This document shows, one piece after another, positions 20,780 to 30,450 of a DNA stretch of 64,000 nt. This stretch comes from Eremomyces bilateralis CBS 781.70 (lineage: Eukaryota > Ascomycota > Dothideomycetes > Eremomycetales > Eremomycetaceae). Each line of letters starts with the position of its first letter. Positions within the stretch are counted from its first letter, which is position 1. Made by a program: the position numbers and the translations under genes. The notes under the pieces were generated by a model. That model did not search any database. It saw only the letters and a program-made list of their open reading frames with translations, and had not been told where the DNA came from. The stretch covers positions 211,514 to 275,513 of the forward strand of contig NW_022985067.1 in the NCBI RefSeq assembly GCF_010015585.1, given 5' to 3'.

Positions 20780-23700
20780 CTAGAAGCTTCCCACATCCAG
20801 CCACGCCTCCACGAACCCCAGCGCCTTCCCCTGCGGACCGCACATGAAGTCCTCAAACTCGCAGTAGCTGAGCCGCCCCGGGCCGCCGCGCTCCGCGACT
20901 TCGCGGTCGATTTGGTCGAGGTAGGCGAGGCGCTGAAGGCGGGAATCGTCGGGGGGAGATTCGAGGGTGCGCTTGTAGGAGGAGACGTAGGCATCGTAGG
21001 AGGCTTTGGAGACGATGGTGCCTTCGATGGCGTAGAGGGGGTTGGCACTCGTGGGGACGGAGTTGGAGGGGTCGGTGGCGGGTGAGGGTGGGAGTGGGGC
21101 GGCGGTGGCAGCGGTGTCGTCAGGGGGATGGATGGTCGTGGTGGGAGGGATAGGAGGGGTCGGATCGTTGGAGGTGTCTGCGGGCGAGGTGCTGGCGACC
21201 CAGTTGAGGATGTCACCGCTGGAGTTCGGGCGGAATTGCGGCATGGTAGGATCCACGGCGACGACTTCGGGGGTTTCCCGAGGAGGGAGCTCAACTTCCG
21301 TAATCGTGGTTTCTCCTAGATGTGTGTCCTTACTCTTGCCCTTCGATTTTTCACCGGGGCCTGGTTGCTCTGTTGAAGCCTTGTCAGTGGCTTTTGACGG
21401 TGACGAAGATCGTGCAGGTGGTTTGGGGCCGTGGGCAGTGCCGTTTTGAAGTGATGTTGTCCCCTCGCTCTTGTCTTGTTCGACACTATTGGGTACCCGG
21501 GTTTCAACTCGAACAGGACCATTGGGAGTGCTGGCCTGATCTAAGGATGTTCCTTTATCATCTTCTTTGATTGATGACTTCGATGACTCTCCATTGGTGA
21601 GTGTATGTGATAGCACAGCGCACCCATTGCCCGAGTGGGCACCCTCCTCATTACCTGGGATGGCCTCGACCCCGTAGCCCGATTTTTCCAAAAGCTCCTG
21701 CAGTGGGGCGTTCAAGATATGTTCCTCCACTTCCAGCACTGCCGACTCGACTTTGCCCTTCCCTTTTTCGTCATTCACTGGCGCCTCATCAGTATCCGGG
21801 GCTTCGCTCGGCTCATTTTCGTCCGCCTCGTCATCAAACATGTTCGCCATGAAATCCATCGATTCATCCAGTATCCGCTCCCTACGATTAACGAACTCGT
21901 CAATCTCCTTCCGCCACCGCTGCCGTTCTCCAGCCGATCGGGTCATTTCCAGCGCCAAATTCTCCTTACCGAAAAACAAAGGGTTGAGAAGCTCGTTCAA
22001 CCCCTGTTGGGTCACCTGGTACAGCACGTCTTTGCCAAGGTCCTGCTCCGGTTCGGGGATCTCATAGCCACCCCATCTCTCGCCTAAGGGTCGAGATGAC
22101 GTCGAGCAATTGGATCGGGTTTCGATTTCCGGATCGTCTCGAAATCGAACTTTCGACGATGAACGGGAATGGGGTGTCATGGGTTGCGAACCTCCGAGGG
22201 CGTCTCCTTGAGGGGGCATATTCTGCGCATACAACCGGGTATCATAATCCCGCAAATCCGTTGAATCGTCCTTAGGTTCCCAATGTATGAAGTGGTCGGG
22301 TTCCTCCATGCCTTCCTCGACATCCGTATAAAACTCACGACGACGCCAACGTTCTTCTACGATTCGATGTTCCTCCATGACTTCGCGATCAATAGGAAAT
22401 CTCGCCAGATCAATATCATCCCACTCCCATCCATCGAAAATCGGGTCCTCTAAATCTCGCGAGGCGTAGAGGACAGCCGCACGGTGGTCCGTCTCGATCG
22501 TGTCCTCGCGAACGACGGAACTATTTTCATCTTTCTGACTGGGTCGGCCTTGATTCGAGGGGAAATTGATGTCAGTGAAGACCGAGCTGAGAGGTTGACT
22601 GCCTCGTATTATTTCCATATTGGCGGCGAGTGAGACATCTTCTTCGCTAACCAATAGGCAATTCTTTGTAACCTCTCGTTGAATGGCGTAGTAGGCACGG
22701 AACATGCGGAGGAAATCCCTACGACCGATGAAGCCATCCGAGTCCATGTCGTATCCTCTGAAAATCTTTCGAATCTTGCTCGGTGTGTCCATCTTTTTGT
22801 GCAAGGTTTCCAACCCTAGTATGAACTCCTCAAAATCAATCAGTCCATCGCGGTTGGTATCGTAGAAATCGAACAGACGATCGAAAATCAAGTTCGGCCG
22901 AGGAGGGTTGACAGAAGTACCAGGAACAAAGGCTTTGTCAAATGCTTCCCGATCGATGGCGGCCATGACCTTGCTCGGATCTGATTTGTGCCTCCGGTTC
23001 GCTAGGCATGTAAACTGGTCGTAAAGCGCATCGATCTCGGATCCCTCGTACCACGTCTCCTTCGATAACTTCTTTCGCGCGGCTTTTGGAATTTGTCGTG
23101 GCATGAGCTCGGGTTTCCCGGGTAACATGATCGGCAAGCCTTGCCGCGGAGGACTTAGGTAGGGGATAGGAATCTTGACTTTGAAGAAAATGTGGGTTTT
23201 GTCATGTACTCCCATCGCCTCGCAATCGGTACAAAGGTCGAAGTCCGCGCAGTTTGCACATCGCCATCGGACGCCCCGGATGGGTTTCACCTCGCAGCTG
23301 TTGCACTGGATTCCTCGATGGATGTACCCTTCGTTCTTGGCTTGCTCCTCCGCGATGTAGTACAGCATGCTCTTCAAATTTTGCCCCTCAACTCTCTGTT
23401 CTCTTTGCTCCTCTACCGTTGCCGCGTCGTCCGCTGTGTGAAAGGACATCTCCGTGCCTGCCACAGTCTCCCCAGCCGCGTCTGTTTGCCCATCCACCTG
23501 GGCCGGGTCACTCGGGAAAGGCGGGAGGCGGTCGATGTTGCGGATGAAGATCTGCATGCAGTGACGCGATTGACTTTGGGTCAGACCATGCGCTCGTATA
23601 AAGTTTATGGCTGCATTGTAACGCCCTTCGCTAACGGCCGAGGGCCATTGTAGGACGCGATAGACATGGACCATTCCCCAGGCGGTATAATACAACTCCC

Positions 23701-24136
23701 ATGCATGTGCCAGAGCATCTTCCGTAGGATCCGGTTGCCCAGCATCTCGAAGACTGTCACGGGCAGAGTCCACCAATGCGCGCCATATAGGCGGATTCTC
23801 AACACTAAAGTCGACGGTATACTCATGACTTCGGCCGCCTGGAGCGATCAGGAGCTTTGAATTGTCCAGGTACATGAACTCGCCATGTTCAGTGGTGAAG
23901 CGGACATTTAACGGCGGTCTTTGTGACGGGGTGGTGACCCAGGATTGATTATTGGGGGGGGTCGGAATGCTGGTTGGTCGGCGGCGGCGATGAACGGCGT
24001 TGCTTCGTCGAAGTGGAGCGGAAGGAGGGTGTGCTAATGAGTTGTAGATAGCGTAAAGTCCATAGCTCGCAGCCGCTCCGGTTATTATGTAGATGATGGG
24101 TCGGAATCGAGAAAGCGACTCGTTGGAAGTGGCCAT
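20780..24136 (-). CDS. EF-hand and ZZ-type zinc-finger membrane protein
   Basis: One long intronless frame encodes 1118 aa from the ATG at 24136 (MATSNESLSRFRP). An in-frame ATG 19 codons upstream is possible, but it would push the membrane segment inward. Residues 14-34 form one transmembrane segment (IIYIITGAAASYGLYAIYNS). A ZZ zinc finger lies at about 274-322, with the cysteine pairs CNSCEVKP, RCANC and CTDC and a histidine pair region. Two EF-hand loops follow at about 426-437 (DTNRDGLIDFEE) and 463-474 (DMDSDGFIGRRD). The C-terminal 450 residues are acidic, then Ser/Pro/Thr-rich, ending in a conserved-looking stretch with GPGRLSYCEFEDFM. It is probably a membrane-anchored Ca2+-responsive scaffold; its partner is unknown. 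The domain layout matches a conserved but uncharacterised ascomycete family. Confidence 0.88.
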   Translation of the reverse strand: MATSNESLSRFRPIIYIITGAAASYGLYAIYNSLAHPPSAPLRRSNAVHRRRRPTSIPTPPNNQSWVTTPSQRPPLNVRFTTEHGEFMYLDNSKLLIAPGGRSHEYTVDFSVENPPIWRALVDSARDSLRDAGQPDPTEDALAHAWELYYTAWGMVHVYRVLQWPSAVSEGRYNAAINFIRAHGLTQSQSRHCMQIFIRNIDRLPPFPSDPAQVDGQTDAAGETVAGTEMSFHTADDAATVEEQREQRVEGQNLKSMLYYIAEEQAKNEGYIHRGIQCNSCEVKPIRGVRWRCANCADFDLCTDCEAMGVHDKTHIFFKVKIPIPYLSPPRQGLPIMLPGKPELMPRQIPKAARKKLSKETWYEGSEIDALYDQFTCLANRRHKSDPSKVMAAIDREAFDKAFVPGTSVNPPRPNLIFDRLFDFYDTNRDGLIDFEEFILGLETLHKKMDTPSKIRKIFRGYDMDSDGFIGRRDFLRMFRAYYAIQREVTKNCLLVSEEDVSLAANMEIIRGSQPLSSVFTDINFPSNQGRPSQKDENSSVVREDTIETDHRAAVLYASRDLEDPIFDGWEWDDIDLARFPIDREVMEEHRIVEERWRRREFYTDVEEGMEEPDHFIHWEPKDDSTDLRDYDTRLYAQNMPPQGDALGGSQPMTPHSRSSSKVRFRDDPEIETRSNCSTSSRPLGERWGGYEIPEPEQDLGKDVLYQVTQQGLNELLNPLFFGKENLALEMTRSAGERQRWRKEIDEFVNRRERILDESMDFMANMFDDEADENEPSEAPDTDEAPVNDEKGKGKVESAVLEVEEHILNAPLQELLEKSGYGVEAIPGNEEGAHSGNGCAVLSHTLTNGESSKSSIKEDDKGTSLDQASTPNGPVRVETRVPNSVEQDKSEGTTSLQNGTAHGPKPPARSSSPSKATDKASTEQPGPGEKSKGKSKDTHLGETTITEVELPPRETPEVVAVDPTMPQFRPNSSGDILNWVASTSPADTSNDPTPPIPPTTTIHPPDDTAATAAPLPPSPATDPSNSVPTSANPLYAIEGTIVSKASYDAYVSSYKRTLESPPDDSRLQRLAYLDQIDREVAERGGPGRLSYCEFEDFMCGPQGKALGFVEAWLDVGSF

Positions 24137-24676
24137 GTTGTCCGAGAGTAAGGAGCCTTGGATGCTCGCATGTCGGAAGGTTACCTCATACACATGTTGA
24201 GTTTATAGAAGCCAGGATGCGTAGAAACAATGATCGGTCTCAAACAATAGCTAGTCGTTTCTCTCCGCCAGAGGGATTCAGCGAGAGTAGGTTCGTATGG
24301 GTTATGTGAGAGTATTGACAGTTTTCATGAAGATTATTTACGAGTTACAACACGAAGTCACGTAGTCAGCAGTCACGACGTCGGCGCAGTTGCGGATCAG
24401 GACTGGATCAGGATCGCGCCACAAGGCCACAAGGCCACAAGGCCATATCTCTTCCGCCGTCCATACATGTCCGCCTGTCAGTCTGGTTACTGATATCAGT
24501 GGCCTGATTGCTTCCGACTTGCCCTTCTTACCAGCAATTCATTACCATGGTAAGTCTCGAAATTGAGCCGAAGCAATGCAGCCAGCAGCCTCTGCTCATA
24601 TTATATGAGAACAAATTCCATGCATGTTAATGTATCGTATGAGTAGTAACTAGCCTACCCAAGTTCCACCCAGACT
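24137..24676. other. Intergenic, 540 bp, with an 8-bp triple repeat
   Basis: The unit ACAAGGCC repeats three times at 24421-24444. Otherwise nothing recognisable between the EF-hand/ZZ gene start and the aminotransferase stop. Confidence 0.6.
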
Positions 24677-26028
24677 CTAATTTGCCAGTGGTACCTCGTC
24701 AAACTCCTTTTTCATAAACACCTTCAACCTCGCCAACCCCTTTTCCAACGTCTCCGTGTCCGCGACAAACCCAATCCTGACATACCCAGGGAACTCATCC
24801 CCGAAACACCTCCTTCCCGGAGCGAAGAGCACTCCCGCCTTCTCCAAGATCGCCTCGCACAGTTTCTCCGAGTCGACCGCCTTCCCCTCTCGGTGGAACC
24901 TCACAAACGCCGTCGTCCCTGCGACCGGCTTCACCCATTCGCACTCGTCATCAAACTTGATCACGAACCGCTCTAAAATCGCCAGGTTCGTCTTGGCGAG
25001 TTGGATGTTTCGGCTAAGAAGGTGGTGGACAGTGTCGTAGCTGAGCGCGAATGCGGCCACTTGCTCGTCTAGTTGACTCACCGATATGGTAGTGTAGTGG
25101 CGCGTCCCTGCAATTTTCTCGACTAGTTCTCGGCTGCGGGAGGCGATCCAACCGACTCGTATACCTGCGAGAGCGTAGGCTTTGGACATGGAGCCGGTGG
25201 CGATGGCGTTGTCGTAGCCCATTGATAGGATGGATCGGGGGAACTCGGGGTCCATGGGTCCGATGGAATGGAAGGCGGGGCGGTAGACCTCGTCAGATAG
25301 GATGATTAGGTTGTGCTCCTGGGCTAAGTCGATGACCTGCTGGAGAAGACTTCGTGGCAATACCGCACCGGTGGGGTTATTTGGGTTACTATCATATGCT
25401 CAGCAGGATGTCCCAACCCTTGCCATTGATGACTCACTTCAAAACCAGGAGTTTTGTGTTTTTCTTGATCAGCCCTTTTAGATCTTCGATATCCGGGATC
25501 CACTTGGCTTCGGCCTTTGCTTTCCACAGATCGACTTCCGCACCCAGCGACGCGGGAACCGAGTATAGCTGTTGATATGTAGGATAATGGCAGACCACAT
25601 GGTCCCCGGGCCCAATCAACGAGTAGAAAACCAGGTGATTCGCGGCGATCGCCCCATTCGTGATCAAGATGTTGTCCTCTGGAAGGGGGGTGCTGACTTT
25701 CGAGGAGTACAGCTTGGCCAAGTTTGACCGCAACGGCGAGGATCCCCGGATCGCTCCATATGTGAGCTTTTGGTTTCGGTCAATCTCCAATCCGGTTTTG
25801 TTCTCGGATAGATCTTGTAGCTCGTTGAGGGATATGGAGGAGCAGCATGTTTCAGCGATGTTGTATTCGCACTTGTTCTCCCACTCGTCCATCCACTAGC
25901 AGGTTGGGTCAGTCAATACATATTGAACAGGGGAACTTGCTGTTTGGGTCTCTAGGGATATGAGAGTTCGTCGAATGCACAATATAGCTACTTACATCCT
26001 CAATTTGGAAAGGTTCAAGCTGAACCAT
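24677..26028 (-). CDS. PLP-dependent class I/II aminotransferase
   Basis: Exons 26028-25996 (11 codons), 25895-25438 and 25388-24677 give 400 aa. The tiny first exon MVQLEPFQIED joins WMDEWENKCEYN through a GTAAGT donor and a CTAG acceptor. The second splice rebuilds the family motif NPNNPTG. Other fold-type I landmarks are LTYGAIRGSSPLR, ITNGAIAANHLVFYSLIGPG, LSDEVYRPAF, the PLP-lysine motif SMSKAYALAGIRVGW and FAPGRRCFG near the end. It is cytosolic with no targeting signal. It resembles the fungal enzymes often annotated as capreomycidine-synthase-like or aromatic/valine-type aminotransferases; the amino-acid substrate cannot be assigned. No biosynthetic partner genes are adjacent. Confidence 0.92.
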
Positions 26029-27791
26029 GATGAGACTGGTACTGCAAGCAACCGGCGGAAATGTGAACAATGAACCCTAAAAGATTCCGACGGAACTCGA
26101 CTCGACTAGGACAGTGGGACTGAATGATAAGACGACCTGGGATATTCAATGATATTCAATATAGGCCTCTCAGAACCAACCAAAGCAAGATATTCTTTGA
26201 CGTCCGTTAAGATTTTATAGTCAGTTGCTTATGGACTTTAACAACCGCAATACGCCCTACAGCTTGACATACGTAGTACGCTGTGCAGATGGGTATTTTA
26301 AACGTATGATTATGATATTTCCGTTCGCACGCATTTGGAAAATGATAGTAATGTTGACAGTATCAAATACGGATAACTACAGGTTGGAATGTTGTTGAAT
26401 TCGGGTGGGCCGCTGGCTAGGTTCCTTGTTCGTCTCTCCACCCCAAGTCAAGGCGAGATATCGGGATACCATATCCTACAACGGGTTTTCTTTTCTTAAT
26501 ATGATTTGGTTCTATCGTGAAGTTTGTCTATAATTTCATGTTGTCCATTAAGCCTAAGATGATTCCGATAGACATGCTCATACTTGTCCTTCTGTGGTAC
26601 GCAACCTGTTGCTGAATTGATACTTCCCCATGCATGCGCGCATCTTGTCTCTGGATAGCTCCTCTGCTATATCGTTCAACTACATATCTCCACTGACCTG
26701 GACCTCACTTTCGGTTCATAACGTACATTCATGAGAATGCTCGTCTACAGCACTGCCTGTTCATGACTATCGCACGAGATTCTCCGGGACAGGCAACGAC
26801 TTGCAGCGAAGACTAGCGATTTTCCTTCTTCCGGTGAAGATTTGGGTCAACTCGCCTCAACATCTTTTCTAATTCTTGGATCAAGGCTATAACGTGGCTC
26901 CTGAAAGTGGAGCTCGACTGGCTGCATGACCACTTGTGGTCCAGTCAACTTTCACCGCCATGAAGCTGCGCCGCAGATATCAAAACTCAGGACGGTCATC
27001 CTGACAAGAAGAAACGAAACATTCTCGCGGATTCCGATGACCAATGAGGAGAAGAGGAAATGATGCCGTTCTCCTGTTCCATATCGTCAGTGACGACCAA
27101 ATAGCACCATTGCACATTCCGCTCGATCCGGTAGAGGGGCGGAGAACATGGGCAGCCCAGCCGTTCTTCTACGACTGCGCCACATCGTGACTGGGTGCTA
27201 CTCATCCAGTTATGCGACCGGAAACCTCTGGTAGGCTGCTGACTCTATGAAGTCGCAGTGACCTGTGGCTGGGTGCAGTATTCAGGCAAAAGATTCTAGG
27301 CTTGTTCTCTCCAAGCGGAGGGTTGAGGTGACGAAAAATCGGAGACCTCTCCTCGAGGCTGGTGCAAGTCGGGAACCCCGCGCTATCGCTGCATCGTGCC
27401 AATGCCTACTACAGTACTTCAGGCTAGCGGGGCCAATGAATTGGGATTTGGGCCCATTACTATCAGCGGACAATGTTGTTGTCGCAATATTTAAAGGATG
27501 AGGCGTTGCACAGGAATGAGGCGCCCAACAGAGGTCGTCTTGTCGAAACCACTGCTTCTTCATCAAGCACTGGAGGCGTTTTTGTCCTTCAAATAGCCTC
27601 TCCAGCCAACGAACGTGTGGTTATCAAACCCCTGCGAATGCCATGGCGCATGAACAGAATCCTGATGTGTGAGTGAATTTTCTTAGCTGGTCGAACCAAG
27701 AGCCTTAGGGGGCCGAATGGCAGCCTCATGTAGTATCAGCTTCATTTAGCACCAGACTAAGCAGCGCTCATATGCGTGCGAGGCAGCGAGC
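26029..27791. other. Intergenic, 1.76 kb; divergent promoters
   Basis: The aminotransferase and HET-domain genes point away from each other across this gap. It is fairly AT-rich around 26200-26600. No gene or repeat recognised. Confidence 0.6.
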
Positions 27792-29786
27792 ATGCACTTA
27801 AAAAGGATAGCCTTCCCCGCAAATTTCAGAGGAGCTGGGAATTGGTTCAACAAGACAGGAGGAGATATTCTGAAGCTCGTTAGAGACGAGACGATCGCAT
27901 CAAACATGACGTTTTACAACAAGCACGTTACCCCTAACGCCACTTATAGGTACGAAATGCTGCCGGAAGGAGAGCACCTGCGGGTCCTCAAGCTTGAGCC
28001 CGGACGAGGCGACGACCCGCTCCTCTGCCATCTGGAAGTCCTGTCTGTGAAAGACGCCTGGCGCAAGTACGAAGCCATCAGCTACGTCTGGGGAAATCCG
28101 GACGACACGCGCTACATTGTGTTGGACGGCCACGAGCTCCCGATCACCACGAGCCTGTATGATGCGCTGAAGCACTTCCGCAACCCCGAGACGGACGTGA
28201 CGCTCTGGGCGGACTCGGTGTGCATCCAGCAGTCGAATCCGCCGGAGAAGGGTCGTCAGGTGCAATTGATGGGGAAGATCTACGAAGGGGCGGCGAGAGT
28301 GCGGGTGTGGCTGGGCGTCGACAAGCGCGGCGTTGCGAAAGAGACCATCGAGTTTATGAAGAGCCAGGTGGACGTTGCGCGGAAGTTGTGCGAAGAGCAT
28401 GGCGGATTGCGGCAGATCCCAACGCTTCCCGCCGCGGAGAATCCAGTCAGTCAGGATCCGCTGAAGTGGGAGCTTTACAAGGCATTTACTGAGTTGCCTT
28501 GGTTCATGCGTGTGTGGGTCATTCAAGAGGTGGGCGTCGCCGTCGACGTCGCCATGTACTGGGGCGGAGCCGAACTGCAGTTCAGCGACCTCATCAACCT
28601 CAACGAGTTCATGTTCTACACCCAGCAGCTTTTCTCGGTCTGCCCCATCGCTTGGCAGCTTCACGATGTGTTCGGCGGCGTGTTCAACCACTATCGGAAC
28701 GCTGAATCGTGGCGCGGACAGCTCATCCCGGACATATCGATCGAAGCGCAACGGCTCTCCCCTTCGTCGAATCTGTTTGGCGTGCTCATCCAAGGGTGTC
28801 GTCGCAATGTCACCGACCTTCGGGACTATATCTATGCCTTCCTGGCACATCCGCTTGCCTGGAATGGAGACGAGCAGATTGTGAAAGCAGACTATGAGAA
28901 AGAGGTTGAGGACTTGTACTTCGAGGTCTCTGCCAAATTACTGCGATGGCTGGATCCGGGTCGCGCCCTCGCCATGCCCGGCTGCATGGGCCTTCGGCAA
29001 CCGCCAGACCTCGACAGCGACACCCCCTCCTGGGTTATCCGCTGGGAACTCGGTCTACGCATGTCATCTCTCGGCGTGCCTGGTCACTGGCACTACGCTG
29101 GCGGCACGACCTCCAAACCCCAAGTCACCGTCGACGAGCCCTCCAAATCCCTCAAGCTCTCCGGCATCGTCTTCGACCAAGTCTCCTGGGCCTCCGAAGT
29201 GATCCGCCGCGAGGACGCCGCCATCGACAGCCTGATCGCGGACCCCGAGCGCACCCCCGCCCTCGACTGGATCTGGGCCGACCTGAAAAACCAACCGTGC
29301 CGGTATCCCGAGGACGCGCGCCACGACATGATGACGCTCTCCCTTGTCGCCGGCCGCTATAAACCGGACCAGAAGGCCGAAGACGATATGCCGCACCACC
29401 GACGCACCACGCAGAACTACTCGCGCTACATCGAGTTCGCCCGCAAGGCCGCGGCTGCGACCGAGCCGATCCCGGATGAGGGGCAGCTGAGGGCGGATGC
29501 GCGAGATTATGAGGACTCGTACGCGTGGACGGCGCCGGAGCGGCGGTTCTTCGTGACGGAGAAGGGGTTCTATGGGATTGGACCGCCGCTGATAAAGCCG
29601 GAGGATCACGTCGTCGTCGTTCCGGGGCTCATGGTTCCGTATGTGCTGCGACCGACGAAGGTGGAGGATCAATATAAACTGGTTGGAGTGTGCTATGTGC
29701 ACGGGGTGATGAGGGGAGAGATTGTCGACGCCAGCGATCCGTTGGGATTGGGTGCTGGAGAAGCGAAGGAGATTGTGATTGTGTAG
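27792..29786 (+). CDS. HET-domain (heterokaryon incompatibility) protein
   Basis: An intronless frame encodes 664 aa. The three HET blocks are present in order: YEAISYVWG (93-101), LWADSVCIQQ (138-147), and EKGRQVQLMGKIYEGAARVRVWLG (about 152-175, shown as key positions). After the HET domain come WFMRVWVIQEVGVA, typical of this family, and CRRNVTDLRDYIYAFLAHPL, then a 300-residue C-terminal region without repeats or a nucleotide-binding domain. The first ATG is used; an in-frame Met at residue 39 is an alternative start. HET domains trigger programmed cell death after nonself recognition and are TIR-like by structure prediction. It is a stand-alone HET protein, not an NLR. Confidence 0.93.
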   Translation: MHLKRIAFPANFRGAGNWFNKTGGDILKLVRDETIASNMTFYNKHVTPNATYRYEMLPEGEHLRVLKLEPGRGDDPLLCHLEVLSVKDAWRKYEAISYVWGNPDDTRYIVLDGHELPITTSLYDALKHFRNPETDVTLWADSVCIQQSNPPEKGRQVQLMGKIYEGAARVRVWLGVDKRGVAKETIEFMKSQVDVARKLCEEHGGLRQIPTLPAAENPVSQDPLKWELYKAFTELPWFMRVWVIQEVGVAVDVAMYWGGAELQFSDLINLNEFMFYTQQLFSVCPIAWQLHDVFGGVFNHYRNAESWRGQLIPDISIEAQRLSPSSNLFGVLIQGCRRNVTDLRDYIYAFLAHPLAWNGDEQIVKADYEKEVEDLYFEVSAKLLRWLDPGRALAMPGCMGLRQPPDLDSDTPSWVIRWELGLRMSSLGVPGHWHYAGGTTSKPQVTVDEPSKSLKLSGIVFDQVSWASEVIRREDAAIDSLIADPERTPALDWIWADLKNQPCRYPEDARHDMMTLSLVAGRYKPDQKAEDDMPHHRRTTQNYSRYIEFARKAAAATEPIPDEGQLRADARDYEDSYAWTAPERRFFVTEKGFYGIGPPLIKPEDHVVVVPGLMVPYVLRPTKVEDQYKLVGVCYVHGVMRGEIVDASDPLGLGAGEAKEIVIV

Positions 29787-30450
29787 AGGAAATGATTAGG
29801 ATGACGCCGATTATGACTTTGCTGGGGCGTGTTTTATAGTATAGCGAGCTACGGATTACGAAAAGAAAATGACAATAGATTGATTTGATTTGGATGGATA
29901 CATTGGAATTGAAGAGCACCGTTTCTTAGATATTAGGGATAGACATCGTCACGTTCATCTTTCTCGGCCGGAGCGGGAAACCTGAAGCCGAACCCCCGTT
30001 TTACCTCCCTGACGATTGGTGGCTGATGCGCATCCCATGAACTCTATCGTATTGACCAAGACCACATGCATGGCCTCTCAGTTACTCCATACTCCGGTTC
30101 CTAATATCGAATCTGATAACTAGTCATACTTTACTAGGCTACAGCAACCCTCCTATTTCATATTCTCTCCTGTTGAAGTCTTCCTATACATTTAGTAGCT
30201 ATACTCCTTAAAGATAGCCGACAGACGAGAGACCTGGTAGTTCTTGGTGAAGTCCGGTCCCCGCAATCCCCGTCATCCATCTCCTTCAGGTACCACCTAC
30301 AAGTCACGTCCACGAGACACCTTGCCATATGCTGCGAGCTCCAGAGGTTATAATACACATCACACCTGCGACCTACGTCCTTCCGATGCCTACGTGAAGC
30401 TCCTCCGACTCGGTATCATCTCCCTAACCTATCCCTTCCCCGACCTCACG
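29787..30450. other. Intergenic, 660 bp
   Basis: 3' flank of the HET gene and promoter/leader of the ABC transporter. The frame of the ABC transporter stays open upstream of its ATG to 30244, but the signal peptide argues for the later start. Confidence 0.55.

Noticed and set aside
27900-28850. A 316-codon minus-strand frame inside the HET gene
   Set aside because: It has no family features and overlaps a plus-strand frame with three HET motifs; this is a GC-rich antisense effect.
24677-29786. A secondary-metabolite cluster around the aminotransferase and HET gene
   Set aside because: No synthase, oxygenase or pathway regulator is present, and the neighbours are unrelated core genes.
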